Origin: Tabrizicola sp.
GTDB taxonomy: Bacteria; Pseudomonadota; Alphaproteobacteria; Rhodobacterales; Rhodobacteraceae
DNA: 64,000 bases
Direction of reading: 5' to 3'
NCBI RefSeq assembly: GCF_030373185.1
Contig: NZ_JAUCZH010000001.1
Coordinates: forward strand, 923,303-987,302
The notes under the pieces are model-generated. The model worked only from the letters and a program-made list of their open reading frames with translations. It did no database searches and was not told the DNA's origin. Shown piece by piece: positions 45,801-55,130 of the stretch. The first letter of the stretch is position 1. The number at the start of each line of letters is the position of its first letter. The translations under genes and the position numbers were made by a program.

Positions 45801-46538
45801 TCAGACCATGGCCATCCCACCATTTACATGCAGCGTGGCCCCGGTCACATAGCCCGCCTCGACCGAAGCAAGGTAGACCACCGCAGCGGCAATTTCATCG
45901 GGCCGCCCCATGCGCCCTGCCGGGACCGCCCCCAGAATGCCGACGCGCTGCTGGTCATTCAGCTTTTCCGTCATCGCTGTCTCGATAAAACCGGGTGCCA
46001 CGCAGTTGACCGTGATCCCGCGGCTTGCGACCTCGGCGGCCAGCGATTTCGAAAGCCCAACCATCCCGGCCTTGGAGGCGGCATAGTTCACCTGCCCCGC
46101 ATTGCCGGTCTGCCCGACCACGGACGAGATATTGATGATCCGCCCCCAGCGCGCCTTCATCATCCCCCGGATCGCCGCGCGGCACAGCCGGAAGGTGGCG
46201 GTCAGGTTGACATCGATCACCGACTGCCAGTCTTCATCCGACATCCGCATCGCCAACCCGTCCTTGGTGATGCCCGCATTGTTGACCAGAACATCCAGCC
46301 CGCCCATCGCCTCGACCGCGCGCTTGACCAGCGCTTCGACCTCATCGGGGTTTGACAGGTTGCACGGCAACACATGCGCCCGCGCGCCAAGCTCGGCGGC
46401 CAGTCTTTCCAAAGGCTCGGTCCGTGTGCCAGACAGGCCGACCGTCGCACCGACGGCATGCAACGCCCGCGCGATATCGGCCCCGATCCCGCCCGAGGCT
46501 CCGGTCACAAGCGCGGTCTTACCGGTAAGGTCGAACAT
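45801..46538 (-). CDS. fabG: 3-oxoacyl-ACP reductase
   Basis: 245 residues, a short-chain dehydrogenase. The NADP motif is TGASGGIGADIA; the catalytic Ser-Tyr-Lys are in INISSVVGQTGNAGQVNYAASKAGM. It reduces 3-oxoacyl-ACP in fatty acid elongation. It follows fabD by 34 bp. Confidence 0.96.
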   Translation of the reverse strand: MFDLTGKTALVTGASGGIGADIARALHAVGATVGLSGTRTEPLERLAAELGARAHVLPCNLSNPDEVEALVKRAVEAMGGLDVLVNNAGITKDGLAMRMSDEDWQSVIDVNLTATFRLCRAAIRGMMKARWGRIINISSVVGQTGNAGQVNYAASKAGMVGLSKSLAAEVASRGITVNCVAPGFIETAMTEKLNDQQRVGILGAVPAGRMGRPDEIAAAVVYLASVEAGYVTGATLHVNGGMAMV

Positions 46539-46572
46539 GGGTAGCTCCTTGATAGGTCAAGCACCAGATCGG

Positions 46573-47502
46573 TCAGGACTTGGCGGCAACAATGTCTTCG
46601 GGTGATCCAATTGCGCGGGTGGTTGATCCGGCGGCGATCCGCTTGATCATTCCAGACAGCGCCTTGCCCGCGCCAATTTCCCAGAATTCGGTGACTCCGG
46701 CCCGCTCCATCCAAAGCACGCTTTCCCGCCAACGGACCGACCCGGTGACCTGCGCCACCAGAAGATCGGCGATCCGGTCAGGTTCGGTTACCGCTTCGGC
46801 GCGGACATTGACCACAACCGGCACGCTAGGGGCAAGGATCGGCACAGCGGCCAGCGCCTCGGCCATTACATGCGCGGCCGGCTGCATCAGAGCGCAATGG
46901 AACGGTGCCGAGACCGGCAGGATCAGCGCCCGCTTCGCACCCTTCGCCTTGGCGATCTCGACCGCGCGTTCGACGGCCGCCTTGTGGCCCGATACAACCA
47001 CTTGCGCTGTATCATTGTCATTTGCCGCCTGACAGACCTCGCCTTGCGCGGCTTCCGCCGCAACAGCCGTCGCCGTTTCAAAATCAAGCCCCAAGAGCGC
47101 CGCCATTGCCCCAACGCCCACCGGCACCGCCTCTTGCATTGCCCGGCCACGGATGCGCAGCAGGCGCGCGGTATCGGAAAGGGTCAGCGATCCGGCAGCG
47201 CAAAGCGCGGAATATTCGCCCAAGGAATGCCCGGCCACAAAACTTGCGTACTCCAACCCCAGCCCTTCAGCCTCCAGCGCACGCAGCGCCGCGATCGAGG
47301 TGGCCATCAGCGCCGGTTGCGCGTTCTGGGTCAGCGTCAACTCGGCAATATCGCCGTCCCAGATCAGCGCGGACAGCTTTTCACCAAGGGCGGCGTCCAC
47401 CTCGTCGAACACGGCCCTTGCTGCGGGATAAGCCTCGGCCAAGGCCCGGCCCATACCGATTGTCTGGGCGCCCTGCCCCGGAAATACGAATGCGCGGCTC
47501 AT
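46573..47502 (-). CDS. fabD: Malonyl-CoA:ACP transacylase
   Basis: 309 residues from the ATG at 47502 (MSRAFVFPGQGAQTIGMG). The catalytic serine is in AGHSLGEYSALCAAG and the second active-site His in SAPFHCALM. It loads malonate on ACP. The open frame continues far upstream across the opposite-strand b561-YceI gene, but that part is a shadow. First gene of the fabD-fabG-acpP-fabF-mltG run. Confidence 0.95.
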   Translation of the reverse strand: MSRAFVFPGQGAQTIGMGRALAEAYPAARAVFDEVDAALGEKLSALIWDGDIAELTLTQNAQPALMATSIAALRALEAEGLGLEYASFVAGHSLGEYSALCAAGSLTLSDTARLLRIRGRAMQEAVPVGVGAMAALLGLDFETATAVAAEAAQGEVCQAANDNDTAQVVVSGHKAAVERAVEIAKAKGAKRALILPVSAPFHCALMQPAAHVMAEALAAVPILAPSVPVVVNVRAEAVTEPDRIADLLVAQVTGSVRWRESVLWMERAGVTEFWEIGAGKALSGMIKRIAAGSTTRAIGSPEDIVAAKS

Positions 47503-47640
47503 GCTTCCCCCTGCTTTTGCTTTGGGGATAGCGCGGCAGGGGGCCATGCGCAATCGCCTGCCGCACAGGGGTTGTGCGAATAGTCGCCTGTGACTGCCCG
47601 CTGGTTGCGGTAAATTGGGGCAACGCAACAGGAGACTGCG

Positions 47641-48840
47641 ATGTCCGCACGCAATACCGAACGCAGCTTTGGCACGGTCACCCGAGCCTTTCACTGGCTG
47701 ACTGCACTTTTGATCCTGACGGCGATGCCGCTGGGGATAATCGCGAACCGCCTGCCCTTTGACACGGCCGAGGCGCTGGCATTCAAGGCCGATCTCTTTT
47801 CGGTCCACAAGACCATCGGGATCGCGGCCTTCCTGCTTGGCCTCGCCCGAATCCTTTGGGCCTTGGCGGAACGCCACCCGGCCCCGCTTCACCCGGACCG
47901 CAAACCGGAGTTGACACTGGCCGGCGCGGTGCATTGGGTGCTTTACATCTCGCTTGTTGCGGTGCCGCTGTCGGGCTGGGTCCATCATGCCGCCGTCACC
48001 GGTTTTGCCCCGATCCTGTGGCCCTTCGGCCAGACCCTGCCCTTCGTGCCGCAGTCCGAAACGGTGGCAGCCATGGCCGGGGCGACGCATTGGGTGTTCA
48101 CCAAGCTCATGGGTCTTGCAATCTTGCTGCATGTCCTTGGCGCGCTGAAACATCACCTGATCGACAAGGACGCGACTTTGGTCCGCATGCTGCGCGGCAC
48201 CACAGCCCCCGACCAGCCGAAACACGCGCGCAGGACAGCGACCCCACTTGCGGCGGCCCTTCTGGTCTACGTCGCCGGGGCCGGATTTGCCTACATGATG
48301 ACGCCCACGACGACGGTCATCGTGGCAGCCGCCACCGCCACCCACCCGCAGACCAGCGGCAATTGGGTGGTGCAGGACGGCACCCTGAAGTTCAGCGTCA
48401 GGCAGATGGGGGCCGAGGTGACCGGCAGCTTTGCAAACTGGGCCGCCGACATCCGCTTTGTCGAAACGCCAACCGATGGCCGCCACGGCGCTGTCACCGT
48501 GACAATCGACACAGCCAGCCTGACTATCGGCAGCGTCACGAAACAGGCGCAAGAGCCCGAATTCTTCGACATAGCCAGCCACCCCACCGCAACCTTCACC
48601 GCCGCAATCCTGCCGGTCCCGACGGGTTACGTCGCTGACGGCAGCCTGACCCTGCGCGGAATGGAACAGCCCGTTGCCCTGCCCTTCACGCTGGAAATCA
48701 GCGGCGATGAGGCACGAATGTCCGGAACCGTCACCCTTGACCGTCGTGACTTCGACATGGGGGGCAGCTACGGCGACGAAGCCTCGGTCGGCTTTGCCGT
48801 AGTGGTGGCGGTGGAACTGGTTGCCGAACGGGTGCAGTAG
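47641..48840 (+). CDS. Cytochrome b561-YceI fusion protein
   Basis: 399 residues in two parts. Residues about 1-210 are a bacterial cytochrome b561 with four to five membrane helices and paired histidines for two b hemes (FHWLTALL, VHKTIGIA, VHWVLYI, THWVF, LLHVLGALKHH). After a further helix (about 200-220), residues about 235-399 are a YceI lipocalin-like domain (WVVQDGTLKFSVRQMGAEVTGSF, FDIASHPTATFTA, VTLDRRDFDMGGSYGDEASVGF), expected in the periplasm and able to bind isoprenoid lipids. This could pass electrons between a quinone-like ligand and heme. It is convergent with a separate YceI gene. Confidence 0.9.
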   Translation: MSARNTERSFGTVTRAFHWLTALLILTAMPLGIIANRLPFDTAEALAFKADLFSVHKTIGIAAFLLGLARILWALAERHPAPLHPDRKPELTLAGAVHWVLYISLVAVPLSGWVHHAAVTGFAPILWPFGQTLPFVPQSETVAAMAGATHWVFTKLMGLAILLHVLGALKHHLIDKDATLVRMLRGTTAPDQPKHARRTATPLAAALLVYVAGAGFAYMMTPTTTVIVAAATATHPQTSGNWVVQDGTLKFSVRQMGAEVTGSFANWAADIRFVETPTDGRHGAVTVTIDTASLTIGSVTKQAQEPEFFDIASHPTATFTAAILPVPTGYVADGSLTLRGMEQPVALPFTLEISGDEARMSGTVTLDRRDFDMGGSYGDEASVGFAVVVAVELVAERVQ

Positions 48841-48855
48841 CCGGGCCCAAATGCA

Positions 48856-48887
48856 AAAGGGTCGCCCGGTTTTCCGGGCGGCCCTTT
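48856..48887. terminator. Bidirectional terminator between the two YceI-containing genes
   Basis: A 14-bp stem (48856-48869 with 48874-48887, one G-T pair) closes a TTTT loop. It is flanked by A-rich sequence on one side and CTTT on the other, so it can end transcription of both convergent genes. Confidence 0.8.
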
Positions 48888-48921
48888 CCATGATTCGGTC
48901 AGTTCCTTTCTGACGCGGCAA

Positions 48922-49506
48922 TCACTCGGCAGCCATCGCCTCGAAGCTGATCTGAACCTGCACTTCATCGCTGATGAAGGGGGCAAAGGCACCAAGATTG
49001 AAGTCCGACCGCAAAAGCGTGGTCGTCGCGGTGAAACCCACGGCCGCCTTGCCTTCGAAGGGCGGGAACGGATAGGGCTCCGACTTGTTCAGCACCGCAT
49101 CCAGGACCACCGGCTTGGTCACACCGTTCAGCGTCAGATCGCCGGTGATCTTGCCCGTGGTCTCACCGGTCACTTCGATCGCGGTCGAGGTGAAGCTGAC
49201 CGCCTCATCTTCGGCGGCATCAAAGAAATCCGGCGACATGAAATGCTCGAACCGGGCTTCCCAGCCGGTCAGCATTGACCGGACGGGGAAAGTCACCGAC
49301 ACGGACGAACCGGCAGGTGCGTCGGCATCAAACACGACCTCACCGCCAAAGCCGGAAAACATGCCGTAGCCGGTGGAATAGCCGATGTGATCATACGAGA
49401 AGATGATCTGGGCATGGCTTTGGTCGATGCTGTAGGTCAGCGGGGCGGCAAGGGCCGGGGCTGCGGACAGGGCAGCCACAGCGGCAAGAGTTGCAAAACG
49501 GGTCAT
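48922..49506 (-). CDS. YceI family periplasmic lipid-binding protein
   Basis: 194 residues with a clear signal peptide (about 1-20, ending AAPALAAP). The YceI fold is shown by YSIDQSHAQIIFSYDHIGYSTGYGMFSGF, SVTFPVRSMLTGWEARFEHFMSPDFFDAAEDE and ITGDLTLNGVTKPVVLDAVL. These proteins bind a polyisoprenoid in the periplasm. Its neighbour across a shared terminator is a b561 cytochrome that carries its own YceI domain, so the two probably belong to the same process. Confidence 0.92.
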   Translation of the reverse strand: MTRFATLAAVAALSAAPALAAPLTYSIDQSHAQIIFSYDHIGYSTGYGMFSGFGGEVVFDADAPAGSSVSVTFPVRSMLTGWEARFEHFMSPDFFDAAEDEAVSFTSTAIEVTGETTGKITGDLTLNGVTKPVVLDAVLNKSEPYPFPPFEGKAAVGFTATTTLLRSDFNLGAFAPFISDEVQVQISFEAMAAE

Positions 49507-49831
49507 TCTTCACCTTCAGTTTCGGATTTCTGTTCGGGGGCAGGATTGCCCGGCAGATGGCGGCGAAGATGCGCGGTGATGCCGCGCCGCGGCAATCCGG
49601 CACAACGGAAGTCTGACTGTTCGCAGATGAACAGATCACGGCGGAAATCCCCGCACCGCGCGCCGTGGGACAGCATCGCTTTCCCGGCCATTTCGCTTGC
49701 GCGCGGGGCAAACCCCTGTATAAGGCCGCATCCTTTCCGCATATCCATGAACCGGCGATGCCTCTCGTGGACGGGCCGTGGAAAGGCTCTTGCCCGTCCT
49801 GTGAAGCCGCCCCAAGCTGAAGGAAGCCCGC
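49507..49831. other. 325-bp intergenic region upstream of yceI and rpsF
   Basis: This region separates the divergent yceI and rpsF genes. It holds a promoter-like element for rpsF (49697-49724) and an untranslated leader of about 100 bp. A minus-strand frame of 81 codons (49503-49748) ends in an ATGA overlap with yceI but has no recognised domain and covers the rpsF promoter, so I do not call it. Confidence 0.4.
49697..49724 (+). promoter_or_regulatory. Candidate rpsF operon promoter
   Basis: TTGCGC (49697-49702) and TATAAG (49719-49724) are 16 bp apart, about 108 bp before the rpsF ATG. The leader could hold an S6:S18-type autoregulatory structure, but I could not verify its fold. Confidence 0.45.
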
Positions 49832-50290
49832 ATGCCTCTGTATGAGCATGTCTTTATTGCGCGTCAGGATCTGTCCAACACGCAAGCCGAAGGCCTTATC
49901 GAACACTTCTCGACCGTCCTCGCGGACAACGGCGGCAAAGTCGTTGAAAACGAATACTGGGGCGTCAAGACGATGGCCTACAAGATCAACAAGAACCGCA
50001 AAGGCCACTATGCCCTGCTGAAGTCGGACGCGCCCGCGGCCGCAGTGCAGGAAATGGAACGCCTGATGCGCCTGCATGACGACGTGATGCGCGTGCTGAC
50101 CATCAAGGTCGACAAGCACAACGAAGGCCCGTCGGTCCAGATGCAGAAGCGCGAAGAGCGTGACGGCGACCGTGGTGACCGCGGCGGCTTTGGTGGCGAA
50201 CGCCGCGAACGCCCCAGCTTTGGCGGTGACCGGCCTGACCGTGGCGGCGACCGTGGCGAACGCCCGTCGTTTGGCGCACCGCGCCGTTGA
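49832..50290 (+). CDS. rpsF: 30S ribosomal protein S6 with long Arg/Gly-rich tail
   Basis: 152 residues. The S6 domain (1-100) is standard: [34 protein letters not shown] and [16 protein letters not shown]. The last about 48 residues are a disordered tail of Asp, Arg and Gly with ERPSFG occurring twice. Tails differ between groups; E. coli adds glutamates instead. First gene of rpsF-rpsR-rplI. Confidence 0.95.
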   Translation: MPLYEHVFIARQDLSNTQAEGLIEHFSTVLADNGGKVVENEYWGVKTMAYKINKNRKGHYALLKSDAPAAAVQEMERLMRLHDDVMRVLTIKVDKHNEGPSVQMQKREERDGDRGDRGGFGGERRERPSFGGDRPDRGGDRGERPSFGAPRR

Positions 50291-50310
50291 TCTGAGAAAG
50301 GACATATACC

Positions 50311-50538
50311 ATGGCGAACAAACCATTTTTCCGCCGCCGCAAGGTTTGCCCCTTCTCGGGCGACAATGCACCGGCGATCGACTACAAGGACACGCGTCTT
50401 CTGCAACGCTACATCTCCGAGCGTGGCAAGATCGTGCCGTCCCGTATCACCGCAGTCTCGGCAAAGAAGCAGCGCGAACTGGCCACGGCCATCAAGCGCG
50501 CCCGCTTCCTCGCCCTGCTGCCCTATGCCGTGAAATAA
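50311..50538 (+). CDS. rpsR: 30S ribosomal protein S18
   Basis: 75 residues. [39 protein letters not shown] is the S18 signature. It pairs with S6 on the 30S platform. AGAAAGGA precedes the ATG, 20 bp after rpsF. Confidence 0.97.
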   Translation: MANKPFFRRRKVCPFSGDNAPAIDYKDTRLLQRYISERGKIVPSRITAVSAKKQRELATAIKRARFLALLPYAVK

Positions 50539-50550
50539 GGAGCACATGAC

Positions 50551-51120
50551 ATGCAAGTGATCCTTCTGGAACGTGTGGCCAAGCTTGGCCAGATGGGTGA
50601 AGTCGTCAACGTCAAGGACGGCTATGCCCGCAACTACCTTCTGCCGCAGGGCAAGGCGCTGCGCGCAAACGACTCGAACATCAAGTCGTTCGAGGTGAAG
50701 AAAGCCCAACTGGAAGCCACCAACCTGGAGACCCGCAAGGAGGCCGAAGCTGTCGGCGCCAAGCTGGACGGCCAGATGTTCGTGGTCATCCGTTCGGCCT
50801 CCGACGCCGGCGCGCTTTACGGTTCGGTCACCACCCGTGACGCAGCCGATGCAGCAACCGAAGCTGGCTTCACGGTGAACCGCAGCCAGATCGTACTGGA
50901 CAAGCCGATCAAGGATCTGGGAATCCACACGGTTTCGGCCGTGCTGCACCCGGAAGTCGTCGTCAAGATCCGTCTGAACGTGGCACGCTCGGTCGAAGAG
51001 TCAGAGCTTCAGGCTTCTGGCAAGTCGATTCAGGAACTGGCCGCCGAAGCCGAAGCGGCAGCAGATTTCGAAATCGCCGAACTCTTCGACGAAATGGGCG
51101 CTGCAGCCTCGGAAGAATAA
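50551..51120 (+). CDS. rplI: 50S ribosomal protein L9
   Basis: 189 residues. The N-terminal domain [32 protein letters not shown] is canonical; a long helix and the C-terminal domain follow. An acidic alanine-rich tail of about 40 residues extends beyond the 149-residue E. coli protein, as in many alphaproteobacteria. Last gene of the operon; a terminator follows. Confidence 0.96.
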   Translation: MQVILLERVAKLGQMGEVVNVKDGYARNYLLPQGKALRANDSNIKSFEVKKAQLEATNLETRKEAEAVGAKLDGQMFVVIRSASDAGALYGSVTTRDAADAATEAGFTVNRSQIVLDKPIKDLGIHTVSAVLHPEVVVKIRLNVARSVEESELQASGKSIQELAAEAEAAADFEIAELFDEMGAAASEE

Positions 51121-51146
51121 TCTATTCCCCACCGGGGACAGACACA

Positions 51147-51174
51147 CCGCGCCGGGGCAACCCGGCGCGGTTTT
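51147..51174 (+). terminator. Terminator of rpsF-rpsR-rplI
   Basis: CCGCGCCGGG (51147-51156) and CCCGGCGCGG (51161-51170) form a perfect 10-bp stem with loop GCAA, followed by TTTTCGTTT. Confidence 0.85.
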
Positions 51175-51251
51175 CGTTTCTTGGCGCGCGTTGACATGGC
51201 TCTGTCGGCGGCAGGACAGATACCGCCAAGGGCGCGCTTAGCTTGCCCTGC

Positions 51252-52205
51252 ATGCGGATGTCAGCCACCACTCAGGGCATTGTGGCCCTTGTCGCCGGGA
51301 TCACCGTCTTTTCGGTGCAAGACCTGATCCTTAAACAGTTGTCCGGCGACTATCCCCTGCATCAGGCAATGGTGCTGCGCTCGCTGGTGGCCCTGCCGTT
51401 TCATCTGGCGATTGTCTGGTGGTTTGACGGGCGGCTGTCCACCATCACCTCCCCCGGCTGGTGGAGGATGCTGGCGCGCGGGCTGTTGGGCTTTGTGGCC
51501 TACACCGCCTATTATCTTGGCCTGGCGACCATGCCGATGGCCGACACGGTGGCGCTCTATTTCACGGCGCCCCTGTTCATCACGCTGGCCGCCGCCCTGT
51601 TTCTGGGCGAAAGGGTCAGCCTTACCTCCTCCCTTGCCGTGGCAGCGGGGTTCGCCGGGGTGCTGCTGATCGTCAAGCCTGGCAGCGCCGGGTTCGATCT
51701 GGCCGCCTTGCTGCCGGTTCTAGGTGCATTCGGCTATGCGCTTTACATGGTAGCCGCCCGACCGCTGGGGCAGACCGAGTCGGCGGCGGCGATGGCGTTC
51801 TGGGGTAACCTGTGCTTTCTTCTCTGCGCGCTGGCGCTGTCGGCGGTCTATGGCGGCGGCAGCTTTGCCGATGCGTCGCACCCCTCAATGGCCTTCCTTA
51901 CACGGGGCTGGGTGATGCCAGACATCACCGACTTTGCGCTGATGGCGACATGCGGCGTGATCGCGGCCGTCGGGCTGACACTTCTGACCCAAGCTTACCG
52001 GATCGCACCCTCTTCAACCGTGGCGCCGTTTGAGTACAGCTTCATGTTCTGGGCGGTACTTTGGGGCTGGCTGGCCTGGGGCGATCTTCCGGATGAGCTT
52101 GGCTGGATCGGAACTGCTGTCATCATCGGGGCCGGGCTGGTGGTGATCCGCGCCCCGGCAAAGGATCAAGCAATGGAAAAGGCCGCACCCGAAGGCGCGG
52201 CCTGA
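51252..52205 (+). CDS. EamA/DMT-family transporter
   Basis: 317 residues from the ATG at 51252 (a TTG at 51243 and an ATG at 51258 are alternatives). Ten membrane helices in two EamA halves; GITVFSVQDLILKQLSGDYPLHQAMVLRSL and FLGERVSL are close in style to the transporter at 9673. It lies between the rplI terminator and the convergent tig gene, so it must have its own promoter. Substrate unknown. Confidence 0.85.
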   Translation: MRMSATTQGIVALVAGITVFSVQDLILKQLSGDYPLHQAMVLRSLVALPFHLAIVWWFDGRLSTITSPGWWRMLARGLLGFVAYTAYYLGLATMPMADTVALYFTAPLFITLAAALFLGERVSLTSSLAVAAGFAGVLLIVKPGSAGFDLAALLPVLGAFGYALYMVAARPLGQTESAAAMAFWGNLCFLLCALALSAVYGGGSFADASHPSMAFLTRGWVMPDITDFALMATCGVIAAVGLTLLTQAYRIAPSSTVAPFEYSFMFWAVLWGWLAWGDLPDELGWIGTAVIIGAGLVVIRAPAKDQAMEKAAPEGAA

Positions 52206-52227
52206 TCGTTTCACCCTTGCGGGGAAG

Positions 52228-53562
52228 TTACATTTCGTCCAGCGCCTCGACGGCCTTTTGCAGGTCTTCCTTCGACACTTCCTTGTCCTTCACCTTGGCC
52301 AAAGCCACGATGTGATCGACAACCTTGTCTTCAAAGATCGGCGCGCGCAGTTGCTGCTGCATCTGCGGGTTCTTCTGCACGAATTCGAAGAACTGGCGTT
52401 CCTGACCCGGATACTGACGGGCGGCGGCAAGCACGGCCTGGGTCATCTCGGCATCAGACACGGTGACCTCGGCCTTGCGGCCGATTTCGGCCAGCAGAAG
52501 GCCAAGGCGGACGCGGCGCTCCGCCAGTGCCTTGTGCTCATCCGTGGCTTCGATGGCGCCGTGGTTGTGGCCGTGATCTTCAGGATGCTCTTCGTGGTAA
52601 AGCTGATGGGCGATCTGACCTGCTTCCGCTTCAACCAGATTTGCGGGCAGGTCGAACTTGACCATGCCATCCAGCTGGTCAAGGAGCGACCGCTTCAGAA
52701 CCGCGCGGGCGGCGCCCTTGTACTCGGCTTCCAGACGCTCGGCGATCTGGCCCTTCAACGCGGCAAGGTCTTCGGCGCCGTATTTCTTGGCCAGCTCGTC
52801 ATCGACTTCGGCAGGCTTTGCCTCCTTCACGGCCTTGACCGTGCAGGCGAACACCGCGGCTTTGCCAGCCAGATGCTTGGCGCCGTATTCTTCGGGGAAA
52901 GACACATTGACGGAAACTTCGTCACCGACCTTTGCGCCGACAAGCTGCGCCTCGAACCCCGGGATGAACGAGTTCGAGCCCAGCACCAGCGGATAGTCTT
53001 CGGCCGAGCCGCCATCAAACAGCTCCCCATCGACCGAGCCCTTGAAGTCGATCACGATCTGGTCGCCGTCCTTGGCCTTCGCACCCTTCTTGCGGTCGTC
53101 GAAGGACTGTGCCGACGCGGCAAGGTTGGCCAGCGCTTCGTCCACTGCCTTGTCTTCGGCCTTCACGATCAGCCGGTCCAGCTTGATCTTGCCGGCGTCG
53201 ATCTCCGGGATCGGTGGGAGTGCGTCGTAGGACATCTCGACCACGACATCCTGACCTTCTTTCCAGGTCTCGCCGCCAACCATCTTGACTTCGGGCTGAA
53301 GCGCGGGACGGTCACCGGACTTGTCGAAATGGTCTTGCATCGCAGCGTCAATGCTTTCCTGCATCGCGTCGCCCATCAGGCGCTGACCGAACTGCTTTTT
53401 CAGAATGGCCAGCGGCACCTTGCCCTTGCGGAAGCCCTTGATTTCAACCTCGGGCTGGGCTTCGAGCAGCTTTTCCTGCACCTTCGCGTCCAACTCGGCC
53501 GCCGTGACGGTGATGGTGTAGCCGCGCTTGAGGCCTTCGTTCAGGGTCTCGGTGACCTGCAT
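52228..53562 (-). CDS. tig: Trigger factor (ribosome-associated chaperone)
   Basis: 444 residues. The N-terminal ribosome-binding domain contains [21 protein letters not shown]; the middle FKBP-type isomerase domain shows [21 protein letters not shown] and [30 protein letters not shown]; the helical C-terminal domain ends in an acidic tail. It shields nascent chains at the exit tunnel. The start at 53562 ([11 protein letters not shown]) has GGAAGGA upstream; 36 extra codons before it are not used. Confidence 0.95.
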   Translation of the reverse strand: MQVTETLNEGLKRGYTITVTAAELDAKVQEKLLEAQPEVEIKGFRKGKVPLAILKKQFGQRLMGDAMQESIDAAMQDHFDKSGDRPALQPEVKMVGGETWKEGQDVVVEMSYDALPPIPEIDAGKIKLDRLIVKAEDKAVDEALANLAASAQSFDDRKKGAKAKDGDQIVIDFKGSVDGELFDGGSAEDYPLVLGSNSFIPGFEAQLVGAKVGDEVSVNVSFPEEYGAKHLAGKAAVFACTVKAVKEAKPAEVDDELAKKYGAEDLAALKGQIAERLEAEYKGAARAVLKRSLLDQLDGMVKFDLPANLVEAEAGQIAHQLYHEEHPEDHGHNHGAIEATDEHKALAERRVRLGLLLAEIGRKAEVTVSDAEMTQAVLAAARQYPGQERQFFEFVQKNPQMQQQLRAPIFEDKVVDHIVALAKVKDKEVSKEDLQKAVEALDEM

Positions 53563-53823
53563 GCTGGGGTGTCCTTCCTTGGGTCTTCTGGGGCGCGCGT
53601 GGCGCAATAGCGATTTCACGCCGGACACGCGCCCGACGCAACTTTGCGGGCCTTCTAGCAAAGGTTTCAAGGCGACGTAAGGGGTATTTCAACTGCAACA
53701 AAATCGATCAAACTTTCGGAACACGATGGCATTCGGCCCGCCCAGATGCAGTTTTTCCACAGCTTTTGTTTACGCCACCCCAGTATTCGTGCCACAGCGT
53801 TTCTCAAGCGCAAAGGAAACGAC

Positions 53824-54882
53824 ATGGTCGCCTACACCGTCTGGATGCTGGAAAAGCAGAACATCACCGTCTCTGGCGGCGGAAATCTTGACGGGGTCAC
53901 CCAGGGCGACGGTTCACATCTGGTCGGGCTCAGCATCACGTTGAACTCCTCGGACTGGGTGCAGACAACGATTGAGGATAACGACACCAATTTTGACGAC
54001 AATGACGGCACACAGGCCTTGGCCGGACCGCAGACTATCAACGGCGCCAATTACGCCAGCGGTACCAGGGTCGAGGCGGAATATCGCATCATCCTGTCTG
54101 ACGGAGACGGCAACACCTGGACAGCCTATGCATATAACGTCAACAACTCCGCAACCTCCTTTGCCACGGTCGAAGGCTTGGTGTTTCGCCCGGATGCCGA
54201 CGGCAACTTCCCTCCGGTCGGCGTGCCGCTGACGGTTACATTTGCCAGTGAAGGGCCGTCTGGCGAGGGAACAAACCCCTATAGTCTATATGCCGAACCG
54301 CCCTGCTTCACGCTGGGAACACTGATCGACACTCCGTCCGGTCCGCAAGCGGTCGAATCCCTGAAGGTGGGTGATCTGGTCCTGACCCGCGACCATGGCG
54401 CCCAACCGCTGCGCTGGATCGGCCGGGTGGTGTTGACGGCCAGCCATCTGGCGTGGCACCCCGAACATCAGCCAATATGCATCGCTGAGGGTGCGCTTGC
54501 CCCCGGCGTTCCCAGCCAGGACTTGCGCCTGTCGCCGCAGCACCGGGTTCTCGTCTCGGGCTGGAAGGCGGAACTGCTTTTTGCCGAGACCGAGGTGCTG
54601 GTTCCCGCCGTTGCGCTGTGCAACGACCGTGGCATCTCGCTGGCCCGCTCCGCGCATGAGGTCGTTTATCTGCACCTGCTGTTTGACCGGCACGAGATCA
54701 TCTTTGCTGAAGGTGCCGCAGTGGAAAGCCTGCACGCGCCCTGGCTTTCCCGCGCGCCACTTCCTGCCGCGCTTTCGGCAGAACTGCACGCCCTGTTTCC
54801 TGAGATAATGACCGGCCCCGCGTCACAGTCTGCAGTCCGCCCCTGCCTCACCGTCACGGAAGGGCGGACCCTCGCCGGATAA
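53824..54882 (+). CDS. Hint-domain protein with beta-rich N-terminal domain
   Basis: 352 residues. The first about 155 are Asp/Asn/Gly-rich and beta-prone, without a Sec signal, like substrates of type I secretion. Residues about 161-330 are a Hedgehog/intein (Hint) domain: it opens with C161 in PCFTLGTLIDTPSG, continues KVGDLVLTRDHGAQPLRWIG and has the family histidine at H240 in LSPQHRVLV. Hint domains can rearrange their own peptide bond. This architecture is common in Rhodobacterales; biological role is not known. AAAGGAAAC precedes the ATG at 53824. Confidence 0.82.
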   Translation: MVAYTVWMLEKQNITVSGGGNLDGVTQGDGSHLVGLSITLNSSDWVQTTIEDNDTNFDDNDGTQALAGPQTINGANYASGTRVEAEYRIILSDGDGNTWTAYAYNVNNSATSFATVEGLVFRPDADGNFPPVGVPLTVTFASEGPSGEGTNPYSLYAEPPCFTLGTLIDTPSGPQAVESLKVGDLVLTRDHGAQPLRWIGRVVLTASHLAWHPEHQPICIAEGALAPGVPSQDLRLSPQHRVLVSGWKAELLFAETEVLVPAVALCNDRGISLARSAHEVVYLHLLFDRHEIIFAEGAAVESLHAPWLSRAPLPAALSAELHALFPEIMTGPASQSAVRPCLTVTEGRTLAG

Positions 54883-54888
54883 GTGAAC

Positions 54889-54973
54889 TGGTGCGGGTGG
54901 AGGGACTTGAACCCCCACGCCTTTCGGCGCCAGAACCTAAATCTGGTGCGTCTGCCAATTTCGCCACACCCGC
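54889..54973 (-). tRNA. tRNA-Leu (anticodon UAG)
   Basis: On the minus strand the 7-bp acceptor stem GCGGGTG/CACCCGC closes a cloverleaf with a D-loop region GGCGAAATTGGCAGACGC, an anticodon arm whose loop holds TAG in ATTTAGG, the long variable arm expected of class II tRNAs, and GGTTCAAGTCC for the T arm. The discriminator is A, and the terminal CCA is encoded (54889-54891). Confidence 0.95.
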
Positions 54974-55130
54974 ATGCGCCCCTTCTAGCAAAGCCCGCAA
55001 CCGGGGGCGAGGGGCAATCGGCTGCCTCGATCCCGCCACAACCAAAGCGCGAATTGGACACAGCTGCCACAAAATGACCGAAAGCGGACCGAACCCCGGT
55101 CACAAACCGATGTGATCCAGACGTGGCAGA

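Noticed and set aside
47503..48921. Upstream extension of the fabD frame by 473 codons
   Set aside because: The extension lies opposite the b561-YceI gene and carries no domain; FabD homologues begin at MSRAFVFPGQG.
49503..49748. Minus-strand frame of 81 codons ending in an ATGA overlap with yceI
   Set aside because: The coupling is suggestive, but there is no recognisable domain and it lies across the likely rpsF promoter. Conservation in relatives would be needed to call it.
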